Shown piece after piece: positions 28,203-36,752 of a DNA stretch of 64,000 nucleotides. Under the pieces are notes generated by a model. The model saw only the letters and a list, made by a program, of their open reading frames with translations. It did no database searches and was not told where the DNA came from. The DNA comes from Clostridium frigidicarnis (GTDB lineage Bacteria > Bacillota > Clostridia > Clostridiales > Clostridiaceae), in the NCBI RefSeq assembly GCF_900111985.1, contig NZ_FOKI01000013.1, forward strand, positions 45,849-109,848, written 5' to 3'. Position 1 is the first letter of the stretch. Each line of letters starts with the position of its first letter. The position numbers and the translations under genes are program-made.

Positions 28203-29036
28203 TTATTTTTCTATAGCTATAGTTTGTTTTTGCATCTTTCCAAAAGCTTTTATTACTTTTGTAGGACACTTCTCTACACAAGTCATACAAAGAGTACATT
28301 TTTCTTTGTCTACTACAGGAAGGTTGTTTTCAATTACTATAGCACCATTTGGGCATACTCTTGAACACACTCCACATCCCATACATCCTGAAGAACATGC
28401 TTCTTTAACTTCTTTAAGCTTATCTTTAGAATTACATTTTACTCTTATTATTTCTGATGCAGGTTTTAAATCTATAACTTGTTTAGGACAAGTCTTTTTA
28501 CAAGCTCCACAGCCTGTACAATTTTCTTCATCTATAACAGCTATTCCATCAACTATATGAATAGCATCAAATTGACACGCCTTAACACAAGATCCTAATC
28601 CTAAACAACCATATGAACAGACTTTATCTCCAGCACCTGGGATTACAGCTGCTTCATTACAGTCTCTTAATCCATAGTACTCTCCTGTTTTCTTTGCTGA
28701 TTCACAAGTTCCTGCACATTTTACAAAAGCTTTTATTGGTTCAGAAGAACCAACTTCTATTCCAAGAACTTTTCCTATTTTTTCACTAGCTTCAGCATTA
28801 GCAACTACACAACCATTAGCAGGAGCTTTTCCTTCTACAACAGCTTGTGCAAAAGCTTCACATCCAGCGTAACCACAACCACCACAGTTAGCACCTGGTA
28901 AACAATCTTTAACTAGTGGTATTCTTTCATCAACTTCAACATGGAATTTTTTAGAAGCATAGCCTAAACCAACTCCAAATAGTAATCCAAGTCCACCTAA
29001 ACTTAGGACTGGATAAATAATAGATGTTATATCCAT
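28203..29036 (-). CDS. rnfB: Rnf complex subunit B (iron-sulfur)
   Basis: A 277-residue electron-input subunit. It has an N-terminal membrane helix (about 5-27), a four-Cys [4Fe-4S] motif (CLPGANCGGCGYAGC) and ferredoxin-type C-x2-C-x2-C-x3-C repeats: CTGCGACKKTC, CMGCGVCSRVC and CTLCMTCVEKC plus one more. It takes electrons from reduced ferredoxin at the cytoplasmic face and passes them into the sodium- or proton-pumping Rnf complex. Last gene of rnfCDGEAB. Confidence 0.96.
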   Translation of the reverse strand: MDITSIIYPVLSLGGLGLLFGVGLGYASKKFHVEVDERIPLVKDCLPGANCGGCGYAGCEAFAQAVVEGKAPANGCVVANAEASEKIGKVLGIEVGSSEPIKAFVKCAGTCESAKKTGEYYGLRDCNEAAVIPGAGDKVCSYGCLGLGSCVKACQFDAIHIVDGIAVIDEENCTGCGACKKTCPKQVIDLKPASEIIRVKCNSKDKLKEVKEACSSGCMGCGVCSRVCPNGAIVIENNLPVVDKEKCTLCMTCVEKCPTKVIKAFGKMQKQTIAIEK

Positions 29037-29051
29037 TTATAATATACCTCC

Positions 29052-29630
29052 TTAGTGTATTAAGCCTTGAAAACCTAAGAACGCTATTGCCATTAAGCTA
29101 GCAGTAACTAAAGAAATTGGCAATCCCTTCATAGACTCAGGCATATTATGACACTCTTCTAATCTCTCTCTTATACCAGCTAATAATACTATAGCTAACA
29201 TATATCCAAGTCCTGAACTTAATCCATAAACAAGAGAAGCCATAAGTGAATAGTTTTCATTCATGCTTATTATAACGCAACCTAGAATTGCACAGTTAGT
29301 TGTTATAAGTGGTAAGAAGATACCTAAAGATTTATATAATGCAGGACTCTTCTTTTTTAAGAACATTTCAACTAACTGAACTAAAGCAGCTATAACTAGT
29401 ATAAAAGCTAAAGTATACATATAAGTTAAGTTTAAAGGTATTAATATAAAATGATAAACTATATATGACATAAATGAAGCAATTACCATAACAAAGCTAA
29501 CAGCTCCACCCATACCAATTGCAGTTTCTATTTTTTTAGATACTCCTAGGAACGAACAAATTCCTAAGAATTTTGATAATACAACATTATTCACAAGCAA
29601 AGCACTTACGAATATTACGAAAAATTCCAT
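29052..29630 (-). CDS. rnfA: Rnf complex subunit A
   Basis: A 192-residue integral membrane protein with six helices. The signature is FVSALLVNNVVLSKFLGICSFLGVS near the N-terminus. Homologous to RnfE with inverted topology; together they hold an intramembrane iron-sulfur centre via conserved Cys (FLGICSF, TNCAILGC). Starts 15 bp before rnfB. Confidence 0.96.
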   Translation of the reverse strand: MEFFVIFVSALLVNNVVLSKFLGICSFLGVSKKIETAIGMGGAVSFVMVIASFMSYIVYHFILIPLNLTYMYTLAFILVIAALVQLVEMFLKKKSPALYKSLGIFLPLITTNCAILGCVIISMNENYSLMASLVYGLSSGLGYMLAIVLLAGIRERLEECHNMPESMKGLPISLVTASLMAIAFLGFQGLIH

Positions 29631-29689
29631 TTCTTCACCCTTCTTTCTATATTAAATGCTATTTTATTAAACAAAGATTTTTTCTTTTG

Positions 29690-30358
29690 CTAGTTTTTAT
29701 GCTTTGAACAACTTCCACACTTACCATCACAACCTGCAAATTCAGTAATTCTTTTATTCTCTTTCTTCTTTTTAGCATTTCTATAGTTTATTAAAGCCAT
29801 TAATATACCAAGAGTAAGGAATGCTCCTGGAGCTAATATCATAATAATAGCTGGTTGGAAAGATTGAGGCATTAATTGAAATCCAAAAATCATACCAGTT
29901 CCTAATATTTCTCTTATTGAACCTATAACTCCAAGAGAAACAGCAAATCCTAAACCTTGTCCTAATCCATCAAATATTGATATTATAGGGCCATTTTTAG
30001 AAGCAAATGCTTCTGCTCTACCAAGGATTAAACAGTTAACAACTATAAGAGGTATAAATATACCTAGTGAGCTGTACAGTGACGGTATAAAACCTTGTAA
30101 TAAGAATTGTAACATAGTAACAAATGTTGCAATTACAACTATAAATGCAGGTATACGAATCTTATCTGGTATAAATTTTCTTAATAAAGATATAACAAAG
30201 TTTGAACCCATTAATACTACAGTTGTTGCAAGTCCCATACCTAAACCATTTTCTGCACTTGTAGTAACAGCTAGTGTTGGACACATTGCAAGTACTTGAA
30301 CAAATATAACATTTTCATTTATAACACCATTTTTTATACGTTCTAAAGGAGAATTCAT
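29690..30358 (-). CDS. rnfE: Rnf complex subunit E
   Basis: A 222-residue membrane protein with six helices. Seen: N-terminal FVQVLAMCPTLAVT and VNCLILGRAEAFA, carrying the Cys that ligate the RnfA/E cluster. The C-terminal tail GCDGKCGSCSKH has extra cysteines. Its ATG overlaps the rnfG stop (TAATG). Confidence 0.95.
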   Translation of the reverse strand: MNSPLERIKNGVINENVIFVQVLAMCPTLAVTTSAENGLGMGLATTVVLMGSNFVISLLRKFIPDKIRIPAFIVVIATFVTMLQFLLQGFIPSLYSSLGIFIPLIVVNCLILGRAEAFASKNGPIISIFDGLGQGLGFAVSLGVIGSIREILGTGMIFGFQLMPQSFQPAIIMILAPGAFLTLGILMALINYRNAKKKKENKRITEFAGCDGKCGSCSKHKN

Positions 30359-30933
30359 TATTTGCTACCTCCTTCTAAATTTTCTTGATAAAACTTAATT
30401 GCTTCATTAACACCAGTAGTTACTGCCTTTGAAGTAATAGTAGCTCCTGTTAAAGCTTGTATTTGATTGTCTTCAGATGTACCTGATTTAACAACCTCTA
30501 GATCTTTACTAATTGGTTTTTCTTTATATTGCTCATAAAATGAAGGTAGTGTAGCATTTGCTCCAAGTCCTGGAGTTTCAGATTGTGAAAGAATTTTTAT
30601 TCCAGCTAACTTTCCTTCTTTAGATATACCAACCATAAGCTGAATTTGTCCACCATATCCTTTAGTAGACATTTTTAAAGTATATCCAACAACATCATTT
30701 CCCTTTTTACCTTCATTAACTTCTAGTACGCCATCAGTTAAAGTAATATCTTTCTTTTCAAATTTATCTGCCGTTACTATTAATTCCTTCATAGCAGCTT
30801 CATTATTTGATTTTTCCTGGTCAGCAATAGGAGCCTTGGTTACATTAAAAACAAAACCTAAAATTAATCCTGCAACAGCTGTTATAATAAGAAGTTTTAT
30901 TCCTAATTTTAAAATACTTTCCTTCTTTTCCAT
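30358..30933 (-). CDS. rnfG: Rnf complex subunit G (covalent FMN)
   Basis: A 191-residue protein with one N-terminal helix (about 11-28) and an FMN-binding domain. The flavinylation motif LTGATITSKAV carries the Thr that receives FMN from ApbE, whose gene lies about 4 kb upstream in the same block. GLGANATLPSFYEQY is also typical. It starts 1 bp after rnfD. Confidence 0.95.
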   Translation of the reverse strand: MEKKESILKLGIKLLIITAVAGLILGFVFNVTKAPIADQEKSNNEAAMKELIVTADKFEKKDITLTDGVLEVNEGKKGNDVVGYTLKMSTKGYGGQIQLMVGISKEGKLAGIKILSQSETPGLGANATLPSFYEQYKEKPISKDLEVVKSGTSEDNQIQALTGATITSKAVTTGVNEAIKFYQENLEGGSK

Positions 30934-30934
30934 A

Positions 30935-31879
30935 TTACTTCACCTCCCCAAATATCTTAGGAGTTACGTACTTATCAATTATAGGAACAACTAAGTTCAT
31001 TATTAATATTGAATAAGAAACTCCTTCTGGGTATCCACCAAAGACACGTATTAAAGTAGCAACTACACCACAACCTATAGCGAATATAATTCTACCCTTT
31101 TGCGTAATTGGAGAAGTAGTATAATCTGTTGCCATAAAGAAGGCCCCTAGCATTAAACCACCTGTAAATATTTCATATAATCCATTTCCAGTCATAAATC
31201 CACTTCTACCAAGAATAGTAGTTAATATAGCTACTGTACCTATGTAGAACACTGGAACATGCCACGAAATTACTCTTCTATATATTAAGTAAGCTCCTCC
31301 AATTAATAAAGCAAGAGCTGAAGTCTCTCCTATACATCCTCCTACATTACCAATAAATGCATTAAAAAGTGAAGGAAGATTAGTTTCTCCTGCTTTTAAT
31401 AAAGCTAAAGGAGTTGCTGTAGTTACTCCATCTAAAGTCCATGTAGTCATAGCTACTGGCCACGAAGCAAGTAAAGCTGCTCTAGCTGCTAAAGCTGGGT
31501 TTACTATGTTTTGTCCTAGACCACCAAAAAATTGTTTTACAACTATAATTGCAAACATACTACCTAATGCAACCATCCAAAGTGGAAGTGTAGGTGGCAC
31601 GTTGAATGCTACTAGTACTCCTGTAACTATAGCACTATAATCTGATATTGTTATTTCATTTTTAGTACATTTCTGCCATACATATTCTGATAATATAGCT
31701 GCAATTACTGCAACAGCAATAACTACAACAGCTCTCCATTTGAAGAAATATGCACCAGCAATAGCTGCCGGTACTAATGCTATTAAGACATCCCTCATAA
31801 TGCTCTGAACAGAGTCATTAGATCTAATATGAGGGGATGAAGACAATGTTAACATTGGTTCACTCATTATATAAGACAC
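30935..31879 (-). CDS. rnfD: Rnf complex subunit D (covalent FMN, membrane)
   Basis: A 314-residue integral membrane protein with eight to nine helices. Seen: N-terminal SSSPHIRSNDSVQSIMRDVLIALVP, INPALAARAALLASWP-like segment (NIVNPALAARAALL), and DGVTTATPLA with the FMN-linked Thr. It provides the ion-translocating core. Confidence 0.95.
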   Translation of the reverse strand: MSYIMSEPMLTLSSSPHIRSNDSVQSIMRDVLIALVPAAIAGAYFFKWRAVVVIAVAVIAAILSEYVWQKCTKNEITISDYSAIVTGVLVAFNVPPTLPLWMVALGSMFAIIVVKQFFGGLGQNIVNPALAARAALLASWPVAMTTWTLDGVTTATPLALLKAGETNLPSLFNAFIGNVGGCIGETSALALLIGGAYLIYRRVISWHVPVFYIGTVAILTTILGRSGFMTGNGLYEIFTGGLMLGAFFMATDYTTSPITQKGRIIFAIGCGVVATLIRVFGGYPEGVSYSILIMNLVVPIIDKYVTPKIFGEVK

Positions 31880-31903
31880 CCCTTTAGTTCTATAATTTTC
31901 AAA

Positions 31904-33229
31904 TTACTTTTTTCTCTTATTAGCTAAAACTGTACGCTTAGCCACACGAATTGATTGTACTATATTAATTTTTGCAGGACATATAAATGTACAACATCCA
32001 CATTCTATACAATCTAAACCATGCCAAGTCTCAAAATCTTCAAGTTCTTTATTTTGAGATAAATTTTTAAGTTTAGATGGAACAAGGTTCATAGGACACG
32101 CCTCTACACATTTTCCACATCTAAGACAATTTGCTGTCTTAGGTAATACTGCCATATCTTTTGTAAGTGCAAGTATTCCTGAAGTTCCCTTTGTAACAGG
32201 GATATCTAATGTGCTTATTGTCATTCCCATCATTGGTCCACCTGAAATTATCTTTACAGGGTTGTCCTTAAAGTTACCACAGGCTTCTTCAACAAGTTCT
32301 CTTACTGAAGTTCCTATCTTAACTTTTAAGTTTTTAGGTTCCTTTATAGCTTCTCCAGTAACTGTTACTATTCTTTCTATAAGAGGTTCTCCTAAAACAA
32401 CACTTCTGTATACTTGATAAATAGTTCCTACATTTTGAACTATACATCCTACATCTGCTGGAAGTTTTCCTGAAGGAACTTCTCTTTTAGTTACTGAATA
32501 TATTAATTGTTTTTCAGCACCCTGAGGATATTTAGTTTTTAAAGATGAAACTTCTATATTACTTTCATTTTTAACTAAATCACTCATAATACTTATAGCA
32601 TCTGGTTTATTATTTTCTATTCCTATGTAACCTTTTGCTTTAGGAAAAAGCTTTAATATTATCTTTAGACCTTGTACTATTTTTTCTCCTTCTTCAACCA
32701 TAAGTCTATGGTCACAAGTAAGATAAGGTTCACATTCAGCAGCATTTACTATAATACTATCGATTTCCTTATCCTTTGGAGGATTTAATTTTACATGAGT
32801 TGGGAATGTAGCCCCTCCCATACCAACTACACCTGCTTCTTGGATTATAGCTATAATCTCTTCATTTGAAAGCTCAGTATAGTTTTTTTCGTTTAGTTTT
32901 TCTGAACATTTTTCATAAGCATTGTCATTTTCAATTATTATTGACATTGCTTTAGTTCCCATAGCTGTTGCCATAGGTGTAACATTTTTTACTGTTCCAG
33001 ATACACTACTGTAAATTGGAGCTGAAACAAATCCTGTAGCTTCTCCAATCTTTTGACCTACTAAAACTTTATCTCCTTTTTTTACAAGAGCGTTACATGG
33101 AGCTCCTATATGTTGAGATAAAGGAAATATTAGGTCACCCTTTGGAAGATATTCTTCTATAGGTTTTTTTTCTGTTAAATGCTTTCCATGAGGTGGATGT
33201 ACACCTTTTTTAAAAGTTAACAGTTTCAT
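31904..33229 (-). CDS. rnfC: Rnf complex subunit C (NADH site)
   Basis: A 441-residue peripheral subunit homologous to the NADH-binding flavin subunit of complex I. Seen: the N-terminal KGGVHPP-type start (FKKGVHPPHGK), VVGMGGATFPTHVKL, the FMN/NADH loop, and two [4Fe-4S] motifs CLRCGKCVEACPMNLVP and CIECGCCTFICPAKI. It passes electrons to NAD+. First gene of the six-gene operon. Confidence 0.96.
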   Translation of the reverse strand: MKLLTFKKGVHPPHGKHLTEKKPIEEYLPKGDLIFPLSQHIGAPCNALVKKGDKVLVGQKIGEATGFVSAPIYSSVSGTVKNVTPMATAMGTKAMSIIIENDNAYEKCSEKLNEKNYTELSNEEIIAIIQEAGVVGMGGATFPTHVKLNPPKDKEIDSIIVNAAECEPYLTCDHRLMVEEGEKIVQGLKIILKLFPKAKGYIGIENNKPDAISIMSDLVKNESNIEVSSLKTKYPQGAEKQLIYSVTKREVPSGKLPADVGCIVQNVGTIYQVYRSVVLGEPLIERIVTVTGEAIKEPKNLKVKIGTSVRELVEEACGNFKDNPVKIISGGPMMGMTISTLDIPVTKGTSGILALTKDMAVLPKTANCLRCGKCVEACPMNLVPSKLKNLSQNKELEDFETWHGLDCIECGCCTFICPAKINIVQSIRVAKRTVLANKRKK

Positions 33230-33578
33230 GCCATTACATCCTTTCTTAATTTAGTTTTACATATGTTTATTTACTATTTTACTTAATATATAAAATAGTA
33301 AGATTAACCACACTAAATATATCCTATTTAATTATAGAATAATATTGATTTTTTTTATACATGTTTCAACAAAAAGAGTGATTTTTTCATAAATATATTG
33401 CTAAAGACCATAATAAAAATATATTTTCAATTAAAATCCTTATGTTTTTTCAATATTCTATAGTTAATTATTGATTTTAAAGTTAAAACTTGTAAAATAA
33501 TTATCAAATTATTATTAATTTTATATTAAAACTTTTTAAAATTAACATTGTTTTAATTAATTACTAAAAACATTCACA
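33230..33578. other. rnf promoter region
   Basis: 349 bp of very AT-rich DNA upstream of rnfC and downstream of the Gx-transporter gene. It should hold the rnf promoter; a TTGAAA at about 33366 is a weak -35 candidate. No gene and no clear terminator were seen. Confidence 0.45.
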
Positions 33579-34073
33579 TTATAATTTGAGTACTTTTCTC
33601 TTATTTAAATTTTCTGCAACAACCCCTGTAAAATATCCAGTAATTATTGCAGCAATCATAAGTATTGGTAAATAAAAATATATTTTGAAATCACCAATTA
33701 CTATGGCTGCTACTAAAAGTTGACCTATATTATGAAATATAGCTCCACCCATACTTAGCCATGGAATACTAATGTCATCTTTAAAGTATTTATATAAACA
33801 AATCATTGCTAAATTGCTTAGTAATCCTCCACCTAGGCTAAAGAAAAACCCAAACAGATTTCCTCCAAAAACAGCTCCTAAAAACGTTCTAAGAACCATT
33901 ATTGTTATTGCCTCTTTTCCACCAAAAGAAATAAGGACAAATAAAGACACCGCATTTGCAAGACCTAATTTAATCCCAGGAAATATTACCGGGATTTGCG
34001 CCTCTACTACATAAATAACTAGCGCTATACACAATATCATACTTAAATATAATAATCTATTTAATTTTTTCAT
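33579..34073 (-). CDS. Gx transporter family membrane protein
   Basis: A 164-residue protein with five hydrophobic helices, of the family once labelled heptaprenyl diphosphate synthase component I (PF07456). VEAQIPVIFPGIKLGLANAVSLF and glycine-rich helices (SLGGGLLSNLA) are its signature. These proteins resemble ECF-transporter substrate components and are commonly found beside rnf and apbE. The substrate is unknown; import of a flavin-related compound for ApbE has been the obvious guess. Confidence 0.82.
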   Translation of the reverse strand: MKKLNRLLYLSMILCIALVIYVVEAQIPVIFPGIKLGLANAVSLFVLISFGGKEAITIMVLRTFLGAVFGGNLFGFFFSLGGGLLSNLAMICLYKYFKDDISIPWLSMGGAIFHNIGQLLVAAIVIGDFKIYFYLPILMIAAIITGYFTGVVAENLNKRKVLKL

Positions 34074-34088
34074 ATTTTGTCACCCCTC

Positions 34089-34475
34089 TTAAAAACTTAC
34101 TCCATCTAGTTCTTTACTCTCACCTACAATTTTTATATAAGTTTTATGAGGAATGCAAACAGCCATTTCTCCTTTTCTTGAAAGCCATCCTGTTTTTACA
34201 CAAACATCATCTTTACAATTGCTTTCTTTAAATCTAATTTTACCATTTTCAAATTCTATTATATTAAAATCACCATCAGAATCTTCTACTTTAAACTCAT
34301 CTGGTTTTTCTACCTTCTCTAAATCTATACTACGCAAAAGTTCTCCATCCCTATAAACCTCTGCTACTAATCCATTACTATTGGATCCACCAATAAAATA
34401 GTACCCAATAGAAAGTATACATAAGAAAAATATAAATATAACCATTCCTAAGACAAACTTATCTCCCTTTTTCAT
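34089..34475 (-). CDS. NusG domain II-containing exported/anchored protein
   Basis: A 128-residue protein with one N-terminal helix (about 8-28) and a small extracytoplasmic domain (PF07009 type) containing SNCKDDVCVKTGWLSRKGEMAVCIPH, with three conserved Cys. Family members occur in apbE/rnf neighbourhoods and have no established role. Overlaps the end of apbE by about 17 bp. Confidence 0.82.
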   Translation of the reverse strand: MKKGDKFVLGMVIFIFFLCILSIGYYFIGGSNSNGLVAEVYRDGELLRSIDLEKVEKPDEFKVEDSDGDFNIIEFENGKIRFKESNCKDDVCVKTGWLSRKGEMAVCIPHKTYIKIVGESKELDGVSF

Positions 34476-35499
34476 ATGTATACTCCTTGTTAGTTATATC
34501 AAAGTTGCTTTCATTAATACCTTTAGACGTATACACTTTATTATCATCTGTAACAAAAATAGCATCTACATCTTCTATGCTATTAATAAGTTCCATACCT
34601 TTTTCTACCCCTAGTACATATGTTGATGTTGATAATGCATCACCATCAATGGATTTATCGGAAATTATAGTAGTACTTATTAATCCATTTTCTGAAGGAT
34701 ATCCTGTTTTAGGGTCCATTATATGATGATATCTTTTTCCATCCTTTATGAAATATCTTTCATAATTTCCTGATGTTACAACTGATTTATCTTCAACTTT
34801 TAGGACGCCGAAATATTCGCCTTTCTCTCCTTTTGGGTCTTGAATTCCTATGTTTAAAGGCTGATTATTTTCTTTTCCTCCATGGACATAAAGATTTCCA
34901 CCTAAATTTATAAAAGCTCTATCTACATAGTACTTTTTCAGTATATTTACTAGTTCATCTGCTGTATATCCTTTAGCTATTGATCCTAAATCTATAGCCA
35001 TACTTTTATTTTTTAAAAATACAGTATTATTATCTGAATCTAATTCAATATTTTTATAGTCAACAGACTGTAAAGCTTTTTTAATTTCTTTATTTTCTGG
35101 TACTCTTTCATTGTCGCTTCCTATAGACCAAAGTGCATCTACTGGTCTTATACTTATATCTAGTGCACCTCCACTTAGTTCTCCATAATAAAGAGACTTT
35201 TCTACAACTTTAAAAACATCATCGCTGACCTTAATAGGCTTAACTCCTGCATTTTCGTTTACATCACAAATTTCACTATCTTCTATATTTAAAGACATTT
35301 CTTTTTCTATTTCACTAATTCTATTTATAGATTCTTCTATTGCCTTTTCTCCATTTTTTCCATAATACTTAAGATTAATTACTGTTCCCATCATAAAAAC
35401 ATCTTTTGAATAAACTTGTTCTTTTTTATCACAAGAAGCCAACATTAAGCTAATCATTAATATTAAAACACTACTTAATACTACTCTAAATTTTTTCAT
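34459..35499 (-). CDS. apbE: FAD:protein FMN transferase, lipoprotein
   Basis: A protein of about 346 residues. A signal peptide with a lipobox (LMLASC) anchors it on the outer face of the membrane. The ApbE fold is seen in FMMGTVINLKYYG, SGGALDISIRPVDALW, AIDLGSIAKGYTADELV and HHIMDPKTGYPSENG, with DGDALSTSTYVLG near the Mg2+ site. It transfers FMN from FAD to a Thr of RnfG and RnfD. A GTG at 35520 extends the frame, but the ATG at 35499 has a GGAG site 9 nt before it and begins the signal peptide, so I choose it. Operon: apbE, NusG-II, Gx transporter. Confidence 0.93.
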   Translation of the reverse strand: MKKFRVVLSSVLILMISLMLASCDKKEQVYSKDVFMMGTVINLKYYGKNGEKAIEESINRISEIEKEMSLNIEDSEICDVNENAGVKPIKVSDDVFKVVEKSLYYGELSGGALDISIRPVDALWSIGSDNERVPENKEIKKALQSVDYKNIELDSDNNTVFLKNKSMAIDLGSIAKGYTADELVNILKKYYVDRAFINLGGNLYVHGGKENNQPLNIGIQDPKGEKGEYFGVLKVEDKSVVTSGNYERYFIKDGKRYHHIMDPKTGYPSENGLISTTIISDKSIDGDALSTSTYVLGVEKGMELINSIEDVDAIFVTDDNKVYTSKGINESNFDITNKEYTYEKGR

Positions 35500-35846
35500 C
35501 GTAAAGTACTCCATTCTCACATTTAAATATTCGATATTTTTATATATTTTTTAACCAATATAATTTTTGAAATTCTATTGTATTAAAAACTTCATTCTCC
35601 TACTATTAATATATATTACATAGGAATATTATACCTATAATCTCACATATATAAGTATTTTTAAATGTATTCTATACTACATTATATCACATATTATATT
35701 AATCTTGTTATTTGTATAATTCTTAACATATTGACTCTATTTAAACTATTCTGGTTTTTCTCTGTAAACCTTTAAATTTGATATATAAATCCGTTAAGGT
35801 ACATGAAAGAAAATATCAAGTCAAAGATACCATGTATATCATCAAA
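35500..35846. other. Intergenic region with dispersed repeat copy B
   Basis: About 350 bp between apbE and the MerR gene, AT-rich. It holds the apbE promoter and, near the MerR gene's 3' end, the repeat described at 35797-35839. Confidence 0.45.
35797..35839 (+). repeat. Dispersed 43-bp element, copy B
   Basis: Matches copy A at 22061-22103 (GGTACATGAAAGAAAAT core). It lies just downstream of the MerR gene, as copy A lies downstream of the lyase gene. Confidence 0.55.
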
Positions 35847-36662
35847 TTACATATTCTTTTCTATAGGAATTTGAATTTGAGTAATGAATTCCTCTACTAT
35901 TCCAGTTTCATGGATATCTATCATATACATTTCAATGGGGTCACCTAATACTTTGTAATTATTGTTATCTATAAAATTAAGGAGAGTAGGTATATAATTT
36001 TTGCTATTCCTATAAGCTCCTCTATAAGAATATGTAATATACTTGCCTTTTTCTAAAATTAAATCATAGTCTTCCTCATCCTCTTTTAAAAGACAAAACA
36101 CTGATTTATATTCATTAAATATCCCTTCTCTTATTTTATTCATAGGATATACAGCACCGATGTTATAATTGCCTAAAAAATAAAATTTATCTTCATGTTT
36201 TTTTTGAAGTTTTTTTACTAAAAAGTCTACTTGTTCATCTCTAGTTATATTACCATTTAGCGTTATTCCTCTTCTCTCACTCATATAAACTGTATCTATC
36301 TTATATAATTCTATGTTCGACATAACTTCTTCTATACCATTTAATCTTTGCATAACATTTTTCTTTAATCTATTAAGTTCCTCAATTTGTTTTTCTATTA
36401 ATACTACCTCTTCGTTTAACATATCTTTGGTTTTTTTTATTGTTCTTTCATCTAAATAATTTTTAATTTTTTCCATAGAAAAATCAAATGTTCTTAATTC
36501 TTTTATTAAATTAAGCTTCCATATATCATTCATACTGTACATTCTATAACCATTTTTTCCTCTAAAAGGCTTTAAAATTCCTAGTTCTTCATAGTACATT
36601 AAAGAATCTCTTCCTATGCCATATATTTTTGATATTTCACCTATTTTATAATAATCTTTCAT
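35847..36662 (-). CDS. MerR-family transcriptional regulator with GyrI-like effector domain
   Basis: A 271-residue BmrR-type activator: N-terminal winged helix (YKIGEISKIYGIGRDSLMYYEELGILKP), a long coiled-coil dimer helix (about 80-115) and a C-terminal ligand domain of about 150 residues that resembles the GyrI/AraC effector-binding fold. Such proteins sense lipophilic drugs and untwist a promoter with a 19-bp spacer. It is divergent from a MATE efflux gene whose promoter has exactly that spacing. Confidence 0.9.
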   Translation of the reverse strand: MKDYYKIGEISKIYGIGRDSLMYYEELGILKPFRGKNGYRMYSMNDIWKLNLIKELRTFDFSMEKIKNYLDERTIKKTKDMLNEEVVLIEKQIEELNRLKKNVMQRLNGIEEVMSNIELYKIDTVYMSERRGITLNGNITRDEQVDFLVKKLQKKHEDKFYFLGNYNIGAVYPMNKIREGIFNEYKSVFCLLKEDEEDYDLILEKGKYITYSYRGAYRNSKNYIPTLLNFIDNNNYKVLGDPIEMYMIDIHETGIVEEFITQIQIPIEKNM

Positions 36663-36699
36663 AACTTACCTCTTTTTAACACCAAGTTTAGTATTTTTC

Positions 36700-36730
36700 T
36701 TGACCTTAGTATTATACCAAGGTTTATACT
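36700..36730 (+). promoter_or_regulatory. MerR-type promoter of the MATE gene
   Basis: -35 TTGACC (36700-36705), 19-bp spacer, -10 TATACT (36725-36730). The spacer contains the near-perfect palindrome ACCTT-GTAT-ATAC-AAGGT. The overlong spacer is the hallmark of MerR-activated promoters. Confidence 0.88.
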
Positions 36731-36752
36731 TTCATTGAAGAGGTGATTGTAA

